DNA of 54,960 nucleotides from a virus (IMGVR_UViG_3300046028_005371:1-54960); one strand, 5' to 3'; counted from the first letter of the stretch, positions 24,299 to 33,598 are shown. Notes: generated from the letters alone by a model not told the origin. Numbers and translations are program-made.

Positions 24299-25230
24299 AC
24301 TTTACTCAAAATAATCATTTAACTTATACAATAGGTGACAGATTATTCGGTTTCAGAGAAACTCCGTACGAACATTATAAAGTATCAGTAGGCGCAATAG
24401 ATCAAGATTACTATAGAACAAGCAATTGGTTAACTGAACAATACAGAACGGCTGATATCATTTACAAAGAATTTGGCAAAGATTTAATTGTTATGTTTAG
24501 TGGCGGCACTGATAGTGAGATTGTTCTAAGAGCCTTTAAACATATAGGTATTATACCTAGAGCAGCATTTATTAAATTTAAAAATGATTACAATATACAA
24601 GACTATGAGATAGCAAAAACTATAACAAATGAGTTAGACATTGATTTAGAAGTAATCGAGTTTGATGTAAAAGAATTTTATAGAAGTGGTGAAGCGGCTG
24701 ATTTTGCGACAATACTTCAATGTCGACAAATTGCTTATCTAACAGTTTATTATAACATATTAAAAATGCAGGCACCTGCAGTCATGGGCGGAGAAATGTT
24801 ACTAAAACGGCATGTGGACCATAGTGAAAGTAAATGGTACTATTGTATTCGAGAAAATGAAGATGCCAGTGCAATGAGATTTAGTTTGAAATACAATATT
24901 CCATTAGTAAACGAATGGTTTAGTTACACCCCAGAAATGATAGGATACTATTTAGAAGATCCGGAAATTCAACGATTAATTACTGAAAGATACAATTATA
25001 AACTATCAAGTGTGAGTTCTAAAAATGAAATATTGCAAAGATTGTTTCCTAATATTATAGATAAAGTAAAGACACACGGATACGAACAACTAATGGGATT
25101 CAATGGGGAAGCATATAGAGAGTTATATCTAACTCATCCTAAGCGATTAGCGCCTAGTTTAGATGGTATTTTTATTGATGATTTAAAATTTCAATTATAC
25201 GGGAAAGATTATGACAGTGGTAAAACTTAA
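24289..25230 (+). CDS. PP-loop (N-type) ATP pyrophosphatase, asparagine-synthetase-like
   Basis: 313 residues. LIVMFSGGTDSEIVLRAF (about 67-84) is the PP-loop SGGxDS of enzymes that adenylate a carboxylate or carbonyl and release PPi. No N-terminal glutaminase domain is present, so ammonia or another nucleophile must come from elsewhere. The start overlaps the carrier-protein stop by 10 nt. Two further PP-loop proteins are encoded at 30807-31913 and 33595-34491. It may activate the carrier-bound or a free carboxylate; substrate unknown. Confidence 0.75.
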   Translation: MSINFTQNNHLTYTIGDRLFGFRETPYEHYKVSVGAIDQDYYRTSNWLTEQYRTADIIYKEFGKDLIVMFSGGTDSEIVLRAFKHIGIIPRAAFIKFKNDYNIQDYEIAKTITNELDIDLEVIEFDVKEFYRSGEAADFATILQCRQIAYLTVYYNILKMQAPAVMGGEMLLKRHVDHSESKWYYCIRENEDASAMRFSLKYNIPLVNEWFSYTPEMIGYYLEDPEIQRLITERYNYKLSSVSSKNEILQRLFPNIIDKVKTHGYEQLMGFNGEAYRELYLTHPKRLAPSLDGIFIDDLKFQLYGKDYDSGKT

Positions 25231-25810
25231 TAGTTCACACACAGAAGCAGTTAAGCAATTGTTTACAACTAAAAAATATATGGGAGTACACGTAACTGAC
25301 GCGAGCTTTACACAAGATCAACCAACGTTAAATTTTAACAAATTAGTATACGATATTTTTTGTTCAAATTATCTAAGTGATCTAACTAATTTTCATGCCT
25401 ACGGTTATTTGGAAGACGGCGTTGTTAAAGCATTAATTTCTTTTTATGAGAGCAACGAAGAGCCGTCTTGGTTCTATACCATTTATCGAAGTAGCGGAAA
25501 CAACAATCTGCTGAGATATGTTCTAGATGAAGTAATTAAACATAACGAAGAACGCGGCAGATTAAAATTTTATACGCTAACCAGTGCTACACATACTAGG
25601 TTGTTACGCAGATTTCATTGGAGTAAATACAATAACGAGCGGTACGGATACTTTGACGAATTTTTAGTGCCAGCTAGAAATAAATGTTTCTATATCAACC
25701 CTTGGGAATTATTATATAAAAGATTCTTAGTTCCTGAAGATTCTATAGTGAGATGCAATTATCTAAAACAAGAATATAGAACTACATTACCTATTGGAGG
25801 AAACATATGA
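25211..25810 (+). CDS. GNAT-fold-like protein
   Basis: 199 residues. HAYGYLEDGVVKALISFYES then WFYTIYRSSGNNNLLRYVLD and LKFYTLTSATHTRLLRRFHW fit the beta-strand and helix order of GNAT transferases, though the pyrophosphate loop is degenerate. Overlaps the PP-loop gene by 20 nt and the desaturase gene by 4 nt. Probably part of the same pathway. Confidence 0.5.
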   Translation: MTVVKLNSSHTEAVKQLFTTKKYMGVHVTDASFTQDQPTLNFNKLVYDIFCSNYLSDLTNFHAYGYLEDGVVKALISFYESNEEPSWFYTIYRSSGNNNLLRYVLDEVIKHNEERGRLKFYTLTSATHTRLLRRFHWSKYNNERYGYFDEFLVPARNKCFYINPWELLYKRFLVPEDSIVRCNYLKQEYRTTLPIGGNI

Positions 25811-26601
25811 ATTACTTAACTACTATACCAAAATCTTTTTGGTTTCAATTCTTGCCAGCATGGATCTTTGGATGTACTGCAATTATACTATTATTTGTAG
25901 GCATTATTCCTGCATATTATCTTATTGCTACGTTCATTATGTGGATATTGGTATGTGGGTTAGGTATTGCAGTAGGGTATCATAGAGTATTCAGTCATAG
26001 AACACATCAACTTTCTACATGGAAAGAAAATATTATTTTATTTCTTGCAACATTTGCAGGCCAAGGCGGCAGTATATTTTGGGCAGCTATGCATAGGGGC
26101 TATCATCATCCACATAGTGACACTATAAAAGATTTACATAGTCCCGTGGCATACGATAAAAAAACTGCGTTTGTTGGATGGTATTTTAAAGTTACAGAAG
26201 CATCAAATCCTATCAATATAAAGTATGCTGTTGATTTATTAAAGAAACCTAATCATGTATTTTTTCATAAGCATAGTATAAAAATTCTTTGGGGAATTCC
26301 TTTGCTAGTAGCAATGTTTGATTGGAAACTTGCATTAACTGCATTTTGGTTAGTAACGCTAATAGGATCTACTCAAGATAATTTAGTTAATGTATTTGGT
26401 CATGTAAAAGGTTGGCTCGGCTATAGAAACTTTGAAACCAAGGATAATTCTCAGAATAATATCATCTTGGGATATCTAGCTTGGGGTCAAGGGTGGCACA
26501 ACAATCATCATTACGCACCGGCATCATATGATTTTGGTAAAGGTGTTAGCGGCAAATGGTGGGAATGGGACCCTTGTAATATTTTTAAGGTACTGCTATG
26601 A
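25807..26601 (+). CDS. Membrane fatty-acid desaturase (acyl-CoA/acyl-ACP type)
   Basis: 264 residues with hydrophobic segments at about 15-55 and 75-95 and again around 160-195. All three histidine boxes are present: GYHRVFSH (57-64), HRGYHHPHSD (96-105) and WHNNHH (230-235), the di-iron ligands of delta-9-type membrane desaturases. It would introduce a double bond in an acyl chain at the inner membrane. Together with the carrier protein two genes upstream, it suggests a lipid-derived product or altered membrane lipids. Overlaps both neighbours by 4 nt. Confidence 0.92.
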   Translation: MNYLTTIPKSFWFQFLPAWIFGCTAIILLFVGIIPAYYLIATFIMWILVCGLGIAVGYHRVFSHRTHQLSTWKENIILFLATFAGQGGSIFWAAMHRGYHHPHSDTIKDLHSPVAYDKKTAFVGWYFKVTEASNPINIKYAVDLLKKPNHVFFHKHSIKILWGIPLLVAMFDWKLALTAFWLVTLIGSTQDNLVNVFGHVKGWLGYRNFETKDNSQNNIILGYLAWGQGWHNNHHYAPASYDFGKGVSGKWWEWDPCNIFKVLL

Positions 26602-27194
26602 ATAAAAATGATTTGCTTTGCCATATTGGACAAAACTTTAAAGTTGATTGGGATGTTGAAGGAGTTTTAAAAAAACTTGACCGGTATGTAGTCGATGAAC
26701 CAACAAATGATTTGAAAGAACATCATCCATTAAGAAATATAGACTATCCTTGTTTCCAAAAATATCCAAGTGGAGTAGCAGTCACTCATAATTTTTCTAA
26801 ATTCTTCTTAGAAGAATGCATTAACCTGTGTGATAATTTAACTGAACTACAACGTAATATTAAAGATCAACCTATAAACTCTACTATGTTTAAACAATTT
26901 ATCACAGTTTCTTTTCACCCCAGATTTGTGAGATTGATAGAATGTAATAACCCTATAATACCCCATACAGATTTAAGAGAATATGCACTTAATATAGGTT
27001 TAAAAAACACATCTAACGGAATAACAAACGTCAGTGAATCAAAAGATAAAAAAAATGTTAAGGGTGTACCTTCTTATGAATTTCAGATGAATGATGGGGA
27101 TGTAGTAATGTTAAATACTCACCACGCTCATTGGGTTAATTTAATAGATACTAATGTCAAGCGATATATTATATCATATAATTTAAAAACCTAA
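26598..27194 (+). CDS. Fe(II)/2-oxoglutarate-dependent oxygenase-like protein
   Basis: 198 residues. IIPHTDLREYALNIGL gives the H123-x-D125 iron pair, THHAHW gives the distal His (178, or 175/176), and KRYIISY gives Arg189 for 2-oxoglutarate, in the spacing of double-stranded beta-helix oxygenases. Would hydroxylate or desaturate a substrate using O2 and 2-oxoglutarate. Overlaps the desaturase gene by 4 nt. Substrate unknown. Confidence 0.7.
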   Translation: MNKNDLLCHIGQNFKVDWDVEGVLKKLDRYVVDEPTNDLKEHHPLRNIDYPCFQKYPSGVAVTHNFSKFFLEECINLCDNLTELQRNIKDQPINSTMFKQFITVSFHPRFVRLIECNNPIIPHTDLREYALNIGLKNTSNGITNVSESKDKKNVKGVPSYEFQMNDGDVVMLNTHHAHWVNLIDTNVKRYIISYNLKT

Positions 27195-27238
27195 TAGTAT
27201 GCCAATTTGTTTATCTGCATTGTGTCATAATTACACGG

Positions 27239-27246
27239 GGTAAATA
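27239..27246 (+). promoter_or_regulatory. Late-promoter-like box GGTAAATA
   Basis: Variant of TATAAATA, 5 nt before the ATG at 27252. A GGGG run just upstream of it could alternatively serve as a ribosome site, so the leaderless reading is less certain here. Confidence 0.4.
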
Positions 27247-27251
27247 TAATC

Positions 27252-27842
27252 ATGGACGCACAACACACTTTAAAATTTTGGGACACACACGGCGGATATG
27301 TTGCAGGACAACCTAATAAGACTGAATTATTAGAAGTAGTTGTGGATTATAAAGATAGCTACGCTGAAATAATCGATAATAAAAATAATTTTACAGCGCA
27401 CTCATATAATCCTGTTTATGTCACTACTGGCCCTCTTAGGGAATGCATAACTGCTCACTTAATAAATGATTCAAAAACTCAGTTAGAAGCGGATAATAAA
27501 TTTTCAAAAACTTTTCTACTACTAGACAAATTGAAACAAATAGTTGATCCAAGCAATAATAAAAAATTAACAAGGGCGTATGTTACTTGTTTAGAATCAG
27601 GTAAGCAAATTTATGCTCATTCTGATACAAAAGGATCTTACTGGGATGCAATAAATCGTTATCAATTTTACTTTACTGGAAACGATGACATGGAGCAGAT
27701 AATAAACGATACGTTGTTCTTAATTAGACCAGGCTATCTTTATTATTTTGATCACAAACAAATACATTCATATCACAATAACAGTTCTCAAGATTTGTTT
27801 TTAATGGTGTTTGATGTAGAAAAAAATACTATAGAAAGATAA
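27252..27842 (+). CDS. Aspartyl-hydroxylase-like (cupin-fold) oxygenase
   Basis: 196 residues. IYAHSDTKGSYWDAINRYQF carries H123-x-D125, and GYLYYFDHKQIHSYHNNSSQ carries the distal His172, as in the aspartyl/asparaginyl beta-hydroxylase branch of Fe/2OG enzymes. Preceded by a 57-nt gap with a late-promoter-like box. Followed after 3 nt by a radical SAM gene. Substrate unknown. Confidence 0.65.
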   Translation: MDAQHTLKFWDTHGGYVAGQPNKTELLEVVVDYKDSYAEIIDNKNNFTAHSYNPVYVTTGPLRECITAHLINDSKTQLEADNKFSKTFLLLDKLKQIVDPSNNKKLTRAYVTCLESGKQIYAHSDTKGSYWDAINRYQFYFTGNDDMEQIINDTLFLIRPGYLYYFDHKQIHSYHNNSSQDLFLMVFDVEKNTIER

Positions 27843-27845
27843 ATT

Positions 27846-29132
27846 ATGTTCTGTAAAACAGTGTGGAACGGGTTACACATTTTGCCGGATGGTTATATTA
27901 GGCTTTGTTCGATTGGGAATAATTTTGACAGTACATTAGATATGCAACGAGCAAGAGACAAAGATGGCAAAGTAATGCACATACTAACTCACGATATCAA
28001 GGATATTATGAACTCTGATAAACATAAACAGGTTAGAGCGACTAATATTAAAGATCCTAGTGCATGGAGCCCTCATTGCGATTGTTGTGAAAATAGAGAA
28101 ATAGTTACAGGTTTTGACAGGAAACATCCTAACAAAAGTCGTCGTGTGTATTTGATGCAGGTAGACAGTGAAGTTAATGAAGATAATTTTAAAAATTCTG
28201 CAGAAATCGATGGGACAGTTGACTGGATGCCAAATAGTTTAGATATTAGATTTGGAAACTTATGTAATCAAAAATGTATAATGTGTAATCCTACTTTTAG
28301 TAACTTATGGTATGATGAGCATTACGGTTATTTTAAAAATAATAATTTTGGTCAAGGATCAAAAATTACTGTTATAAAAGATGAAAAAACAGGTAAGTGG
28401 ATTGAGCCCCCTGAATTAAGTTGGTTTGAAGATCCTAGATGGTGGCCGAAGTTTGACACTATGATGCCCTATCTAAAACATATCTATGTTACAGGAGGAG
28501 AACCCATGGTAGCTCCTGCACACGATATAATGTTAGATAAATTAATAGAATCGGGATATGCAAAGGATATTTGGTTAGAATATGATAGTAACTGTAGCGC
28601 CATTAATAATAAAATTGTCGAAAGGTGGTCGCATTTTAAAAGAGTAGATATTCGAGCAAGTGCAGATGCTATTAAAGATCAATATGAAGTTATTCGATAT
28701 GGCGGTAAATGGGACAAGTTTGTAACCAATATTAGAAAATTAAAACAACACCAAAAAGAATCTAATAATAAAATTAGATTAATGAGCGTGTCAACTTGTT
28801 TTCAGATTGCTACATCTATGAGTATTATTGAAACCGAAGAGTGGTGTAAGGAAGAAGGAATTGATTTCCATATGAGATTCTTAACAGGACCAGATTTTCA
28901 TGCAGTATCAAGTCTGTCCGATACTGCAAAGATAAAATTAAGAGATTATTATCTTCAGTATGTTAATACATCTTTAAAGGCTCCTATGATTGTAAAATAT
29001 TTAAATAATCAATTAGGAAAACACAAACCCTCTGCAGTTGAAGAATTTAAGAAATTTATGGATTTTTTAGACACTACTCGGAATACCAATTGGAAAAAAA
29101 TATTTCCAAAAATCGTAGGCTTATTAGATTAA
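27846..29132 (+). CDS. Radical SAM protein with N-terminal twitch-like region
   Basis: 428 residues. LCNQKCIMC (C140, C144, C147) is the CX3CX2C iron-sulfur motif and GGEP (217-220) binds SAM. The N-terminal 130 residues hold extra Cys (C21, C78, C80, C81), matching the twitch-domain radical SAM proteins found in phages, which bind an auxiliary cluster. Related SPASM/twitch enzymes modify peptides or sugars by radical chemistry. Stands between two oxygenase-like genes. Substrate unknown. Confidence 0.88.
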   Translation: MFCKTVWNGLHILPDGYIRLCSIGNNFDSTLDMQRARDKDGKVMHILTHDIKDIMNSDKHKQVRATNIKDPSAWSPHCDCCENREIVTGFDRKHPNKSRRVYLMQVDSEVNEDNFKNSAEIDGTVDWMPNSLDIRFGNLCNQKCIMCNPTFSNLWYDEHYGYFKNNNFGQGSKITVIKDEKTGKWIEPPELSWFEDPRWWPKFDTMMPYLKHIYVTGGEPMVAPAHDIMLDKLIESGYAKDIWLEYDSNCSAINNKIVERWSHFKRVDIRASADAIKDQYEVIRYGGKWDKFVTNIRKLKQHQKESNNKIRLMSVSTCFQIATSMSIIETEEWCKEEGIDFHMRFLTGPDFHAVSSLSDTAKIKLRDYYLQYVNTSLKAPMIVKYLNNQLGKHKPSAVEEFKKFMDFLDTTRNTNWKKIFPKIVGLLD

Positions 29133-29133
29133 G

Positions 29134-29745
29134 ATGGCAAATTATTACAAATTAGGAAAACTCTCTAACAATTTAGTCGACGTTTTTAAATTAGAGATAG
29201 AAAAATTAAAAAGCCACGAAAACTATCAGTGGATTAAATTTAATGATAAAATGCAAGAATTATTTTTAGAGATATTTTCTAGCAAAGAATTAACCATTCA
29301 AAAAAAAGATAACGGGGAATATGTTCAAAAAGTATTTTATTCAGCCCCGGGTCACGGTTTTAGGATTCACAAAGACGGCATCAGATGTAAAAGTGCATTA
29401 AATATTGCTATATCTTCAAATGAATCTGATTGGGTAAGATGGTATAATGAAGATTTTATTAGAAAATTATCTAAGTGTACTACTGTAGACAATGAGTGGA
29501 ATAATTATGGATTATCTAGAAATACAGAAATATACCAATACGATGCAATTCCATTTGAAGATGAGTTAAGGGTAGAAGTTGGAGATATTTACATTTTAAA
29601 TGTTGATAAGTTTCACAGTTTTAAGTGTAACGGCCCTAACCCAAGAATAATTATGCAGACTAAATTTGAGAATTTTCCGTCATTGGACGAACTTTATAAA
29701 AAAATATCTATTAACAATTTTAAAATTCAACCAAATGAAAATTGA
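29134..29745 (+). CDS. Fe(II)/2-oxoglutarate oxygenase-like protein
   Basis: 203 residues. FRIHKDGIRCKSALNIAI contains H79-x-D81, VGDIYILNVDKFHSF contains His161, and NPRIIMQ contains Arg171: a complete iron and 2-oxoglutarate pattern. Begins 1 nt after the radical SAM stop. One of three such proteins in this cassette. Confidence 0.65.
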   Translation: MANYYKLGKLSNNLVDVFKLEIEKLKSHENYQWIKFNDKMQELFLEIFSSKELTIQKKDNGEYVQKVFYSAPGHGFRIHKDGIRCKSALNIAISSNESDWVRWYNEDFIRKLSKCTTVDNEWNNYGLSRNTEIYQYDAIPFEDELRVEVGDIYILNVDKFHSFKCNGPNPRIIMQTKFENFPSLDELYKKISINNFKIQPNEN

Positions 29746-30178
29746 TACAATTTTACTAAACAATAAAAATGTTGAGGTATTTAATAGTAATATGATTGCA
29801 CAGTCTCCTCCATTTAAAATAGCAATGAAGTGTTTTGTTGAACTCCTTGAAAATGATATGGCAACTTCTGTAATACCTTTTCGAAATGTGTCATCTGTAA
29901 TTTGGCTTGAGGATACTGAGAAAAGAATTTTAGGTGGTATTGTTTATGAGATTATTAGCGATAGGCAAGAAGGTTGGATTGATTTGAGCTTTACCGATCC
30001 AAACTTTAGAAACATGGGAGTCAACACAGCATGTCACGAAATTCTTTATAAAATACTAAAGAATAAAGGTATTATTTCTGTAGGCAGTACAGTGTCTGTT
30101 AAAAATACAAGTCGTCTTGCCTCGGCAAAGAAAGTTGGGCTTGAACCTTTATATTACAGAATGTTTAAAAAATTATGA
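29735..30178 (+). CDS. GNAT family N-acetyltransferase
   Basis: 147 residues from the ATG at 29735, which overlaps the oxygenase stop by 11 nt; the frame is open to 29666 but that start is inside the upstream gene. IWLEDTEKRILGGIVYEI and IDLSFTDPNFRNMGVNTACH match GNAT motifs D and A (the latter normally RxxGxG/A, here RNMGVN), with VSVKNTSRLASAKKVGLEP as motif B. Substrate unknown. Confidence 0.75.
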   Translation: MKIDTILLNNKNVEVFNSNMIAQSPPFKIAMKCFVELLENDMATSVIPFRNVSSVIWLEDTEKRILGGIVYEIISDRQEGWIDLSFTDPNFRNMGVNTACHEILYKILKNKGIISVGSTVSVKNTSRLASAKKVGLEPLYYRMFKKL

Positions 30179-30810
30179 ATGACAAGTACATCGTAGTTGA
30201 TATGGAGACTGAGGGTGTACTTTGTGAATCAATAACTCCTAGCATAGCACAAGCAGTATCGCTGGGGTTTATTAATTCTACTATTAAAGTGCTGCCTTTG
30301 AGTTTTTCAAAATTTAAAGAAATGTATGAGAATTATAACTTTAATCAACTAGACATATTTTACACACATCAAAATATGCAAGTTAAAGAAATGAATCCTA
30401 ACATCGTTACAGATAAGTGGATATCTTCTAAAAAATTAGCACACCTAAGAAATAATTTCCATACAGCCTGGGAAGCAAGATGTAAGCAATTTTTGCAAAA
30501 CAGAAATCATGATTTTCATACTCTCGGAGTTCTTGATGGATATTTGTGGAATCAAATAGAAAAATGCGATCCATTAAATGATTATTATACTCAAGCAATT
30601 CACGAATGGGCTTCAATTAGCGATGTTCCACCAGACACTGCATATCAAGAATTAAAAATAAGAGCAGAATCTATAGCATTACAGTACATTAGAAATCATG
30701 CGGTGTACCAGCGATATGTACATTTAATCAATAAAGAGAGAACTGAAAAGGAAATGAGGAAAGTATTTCGTAACGGAATGGAACACCTATACGGAAGGGT
30801 GCAAATATGA
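30175..30810 (+). CDS. Unknown protein of the enzyme cassette
   Basis: 211 residues, soluble, helical C-terminal half (WEARCKQFLQNRNHDFHTLG, HEWASISDVPPDTAYQELKI). No catalytic motif recognised. Linked by 4-nt overlaps to the GNAT and PP-loop genes on either side, so it is almost certainly part of the same unit. Confidence 0.65.
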   Translation: MNDKYIVVDMETEGVLCESITPSIAQAVSLGFINSTIKVLPLSFSKFKEMYENYNFNQLDIFYTHQNMQVKEMNPNIVTDKWISSKKLAHLRNNFHTAWEARCKQFLQNRNHDFHTLGVLDGYLWNQIEKCDPLNDYYTQAIHEWASISDVPPDTAYQELKIRAESIALQYIRNHAVYQRYVHLINKERTEKEMRKVFRNGMEHLYGRVQI

Positions 30811-31913
30811 ATTCTTTATACTTAGCACGATGTACATCGTTAACTCAGTATCAATCTGCGTCAGTGCAACGCTGGGGGAATATGTATAAACTAATAGGTC
30901 TAAATATCAGTGTAGTAGATAGGACTGAGTATGTAAACATGCCGTTTAATTTTAAACTGTTTGACGGATTTAAAATACCAAATATTAAACCTAATTTTAA
31001 TATGTCCTACGAAGACTGTTGTAATCAGAGGGCAGTTGAAATTATAAACTTATCTCGTAGATTAAATAAACCTATTCGTGTTTTGTATTCTGGAGGGATT
31101 GATAGCACTCTTACACTAATATCTTTAATTAAAAATTTAAGTGTACAAGAAAGAAGAGATAGAGTTGTCGTAGCATTGAATACTGATAGTATTGTTGAAA
31201 ATCCTAACTTCTATTACGAACACATACGAAATAATTTTAAAATAGAATCAAGTGATAATATTGGCGCATTCTTAACAGGCGATTGCATAGTACTAGGTGG
31301 AGAATTTAACGATCAACTTTCAGGAAGTGATGTTGTTGGAAAAATTTATAGGCAATATGATTATTCAAAAATAACTTATCCATATTCTCGTGAATATATA
31401 GTTGGTTGGTTTACATTACAGGGGATGTCCGAAGATGGTGCTAACACTTGGTTTAATCTTATTGATTACCAAATAAAAAATATTGCACCCTGCGAAGTTA
31501 AAACAAATTTTGATTTTTTCTGGTGGGTCAACTTTTGCTTTAAATGGCAAACAGTTTTTTTTAGAATGTTAGCAAGAGTTGATGAAAATTATAGGAAACA
31601 CATTACTTTTGATTTTCTTAAAGAACATTTTATTATGTTTTACGGAACGCCCGAATTTCAAATGTGGAGTATGACCAACCCTGATAAAAAATTATTTTCA
31701 ACTTGGAATACATACAAGTGGGAAGCAAAACGAGTAATTTATGAATTTAACAAAGATCAAGATTACCGAGACAACAAAGTAAAAATGGGAAGCCTGTATA
31801 AATTGTTTATACAAAAGAAATCTGCAGAAGCAATAGATTCGAATTTAAATTTTATACACGAGGATGATTTAAATCCTGCTAACTTTTATAATCCAAATAA
31901 CAGCTTCGTTTAA
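30807..31913 (+). CDS. PP-loop ATPase, asparagine-synthetase-like
   Basis: 368 residues. IRVLYSGGIDSTLTLISL (about 90-107) is a canonical SGGxDS PP-loop. The C-terminal half is long and aromatic-rich (FWWVNFCFKWQTVFFRML) and unrecognised. It is the last plus-strand gene of the cassette and converges with the PLP-fold gene 4 bp away. Likely adenylates a carboxylate or amide carbonyl; substrate unknown. Confidence 0.75.
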   Translation: MNSLYLARCTSLTQYQSASVQRWGNMYKLIGLNISVVDRTEYVNMPFNFKLFDGFKIPNIKPNFNMSYEDCCNQRAVEIINLSRRLNKPIRVLYSGGIDSTLTLISLIKNLSVQERRDRVVVALNTDSIVENPNFYYEHIRNNFKIESSDNIGAFLTGDCIVLGGEFNDQLSGSDVVGKIYRQYDYSKITYPYSREYIVGWFTLQGMSEDGANTWFNLIDYQIKNIAPCEVKTNFDFFWWVNFCFKWQTVFFRMLARVDENYRKHITFDFLKEHFIMFYGTPEFQMWSMTNPDKKLFSTWNTYKWEAKRVIYEFNKDQDYRDNKVKMGSLYKLFIQKKSAEAIDSNLNFIHEDDLNPANFYNPNNSFV

Positions 31914-31917
31914 TAAA

Positions 31918-32841
31918 TTAAATAACTGAATTTGGAATTCTAGTATTACAATAGAATTTGCTAAAACAGATTCTATTGTTGTTATCTGATCCTCGATTAT
32001 ATCGTTGATATTTTTTTGATTCATCTAGCCCAAATATGACAGTGTTGCTAGGAATAAGATTGAATTTGTTACAAAATTCTAATTGGGTGTTTCTATAATC
32101 GTTATATGTGCTATCAGCAGTTTTAATTTCTAAAACTTTCAATCCGACATAGGCGCTTAACCTATTTTGGTATTGAGAATTAGTGTATGCTCCAATACCG
32201 TCCAAGTCTGTGTACTTTGAAAATCGCATTCCTATTCTTAATAAATTTACAGGAAATGTTTTGCTTAGACTAAAACAAACTTCTTTAATAGCAGGATGAG
32301 TAAAGTCAAATTTAATATTACTACATATACCAAAATATGCACAGTCTAGAAGAACAGGTATGTTTTTACTATGACATGTATCTAAAAAATTCGAATTAAA
32401 CAGATGATGTACATTTCCTGTATCTGCAAACGGTAGGCTTACTATTACAGCATCGTTTTCTAAAAGATCTTCTGAATTTTCGATAGTTGCATAATTGGAA
32501 TTTTCTAATGATATTTTATGATAAAGGTATTCTCCTTTAAAAAATCTAAATCGTTTTCCTTGATGTCGTATATAAAATTTATCAAATGCTTCAGATGTTC
32601 CTTGAGTAAAATCTAATCTACTAAACTCCTCTAACCCTGTTACGACATTCGACGTTGTACTGTATATCCATTGTTTATATTTTGATAAAAAATTAGGTAT
32701 TATTGTTTGATCACTTAACGCATCATGATTAACGGCATCGATAATAATATTGTTGATTATCTTAGATAATTTAAGATCTTCTACACAACATGCAGGGGCC
32801 ATTTCTAACCCTAGGAGATTTTCTTGTAACGGTAATGTCAT
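31918..32841 (-). CDS. PLP-dependent aminotransferase-fold protein, divergent
   Basis: 307 residues, shorter than fold-type I aminotransferases (about 390). NDAVIVSLPFADTG, PVLLDCAYFGICSNIKFDF (Asp that binds the PLP ring nitrogen) and EVCFSLSKTFPVNLLRIGM (SLSK lysine that forms the Schiff base) follow the order of class I/II enzymes. Clearly paralogous to the protein at 49402-50172: both share FNLIPSNT and FGLD near the C terminus. Would act on an amino or oxo group of the cassette product. Confidence 0.7.
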   Translation of the reverse strand: MTLPLQENLLGLEMAPACCVEDLKLSKIINNIIIDAVNHDALSDQTIIPNFLSKYKQWIYSTTSNVVTGLEEFSRLDFTQGTSEAFDKFYIRHQGKRFRFFKGEYLYHKISLENSNYATIENSEDLLENDAVIVSLPFADTGNVHHLFNSNFLDTCHSKNIPVLLDCAYFGICSNIKFDFTHPAIKEVCFSLSKTFPVNLLRIGMRFSKYTDLDGIGAYTNSQYQNRLSAYVGLKVLEIKTADSTYNDYRNTQLEFCNKFNLIPSNTVIFGLDESKKYQRYNRGSDNNNRICFSKFYCNTRIPNSVI

Positions 32842-32846
32842 AATTA

Positions 32847-32969
32847 TTAAAAAATATAGATAAACGATATTGCAATTAGCATATCTCGAATTTCGGAATC
32901 GGACATAGTATCTACATCGATTCCTCTTGAAAAAATATTTCCTATATAAGTAAAACAGCTTTTGATCAT
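32847..32969 (-). CDS. Very small protein between cassette genes
   Basis: 40 residues (MIKSCFTYIGNIFSRGIDVD... ending FIYIF). The ATG overlaps the stop of the upstream sulfotransferase-like gene as ATGA and the stop is 5 nt before the next ATG, the same coupling as elsewhere in the cassette. That spacing is the main evidence that it is translated. Function unknown. Confidence 0.5.
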   Translation of the reverse strand: MIKSCFTYIGNIFSRGIDVDTMSDSEIRDMLIAISFIYIF

Positions 32970-33598
32970 AATTTTACCAAGCACACTTTAACTCTTTGAA
33001 AAAATTGTAAAAAATCTTGTGTTTTTAAATTGTTAAGTACTTTGAGATTCTCATCAGTTACTGTATGATTAAAGTTTTCTTGAATCCACCTAGTATTAAA
33101 ATACTCCCACCTTTGGTCGTATTTTTGGGCAAAGTCTGAATAGATTTCATTAAGCTTCATTATTTCGCCCATCATGCCTGCATTTCCGCCGTAGCTCTCA
33201 TAACTTGGATATTTAACAGAGTATCCACCGTGATTATTCCACCAGGCAAAACAATCAATACTGTCTCTTTGAACCATGATTAACCAATCTCCTGCAAATA
33301 GATCTTTTAATCCGTCGAGCATATATGCCCAATCATGGCCTTTTACAAATCTTCCAGGAGCAGTACTTTCAAATGCACTGTCAATATATGCCGCATCTAA
33401 TTTGCAATCAAATTCATACTTTCGATGCGGTAGTCCAAAATATGCACCGTGATGCCCTTGAAAAACATTATGATCGTAACACCTATTTACATTTCTATCG
33501 CTGGTGTTTACTCCTGGTATAGATTCTAAAAGATGGGTTACACTAGTCCATTTACATCCCGGTGCCCCAGTTACAAAAATTCTATTAGGAAGATTCAT
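32966..33598 (-). CDS. P-loop sulfotransferase-like protein
   Basis: 210 residues, paralogue of the protein at 11333-11908: MNLPNRIFVTGAPGCKW, GVNTSDRN, HHGAYFG, VKGHDWAYMLD, WLIMVQRD and YSVKYPSY correspond position by position. FVTGAPGCKWTSV fits a PAPS-binding or other phosphate-binding loop. It overlaps the neighbouring PP-loop gene by 4 nt. Sulfation of the cassette product is one possible role; other P-loop chemistry is not excluded. Confidence 0.65.
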   Translation of the reverse strand: MNLPNRIFVTGAPGCKWTSVTHLLESIPGVNTSDRNVNRCYDHNVFQGHHGAYFGLPHRKYEFDCKLDAAYIDSAFESTAPGRFVKGHDWAYMLDGLKDLFAGDWLIMVQRDSIDCFAWWNNHGGYSVKYPSYESYGGNAGMMGEIMKLNEIYSDFAQKYDQRWEYFNTRWIQENFNHTVTDENLKVLNNLKTQDFLQFFQRVKVCLVKL

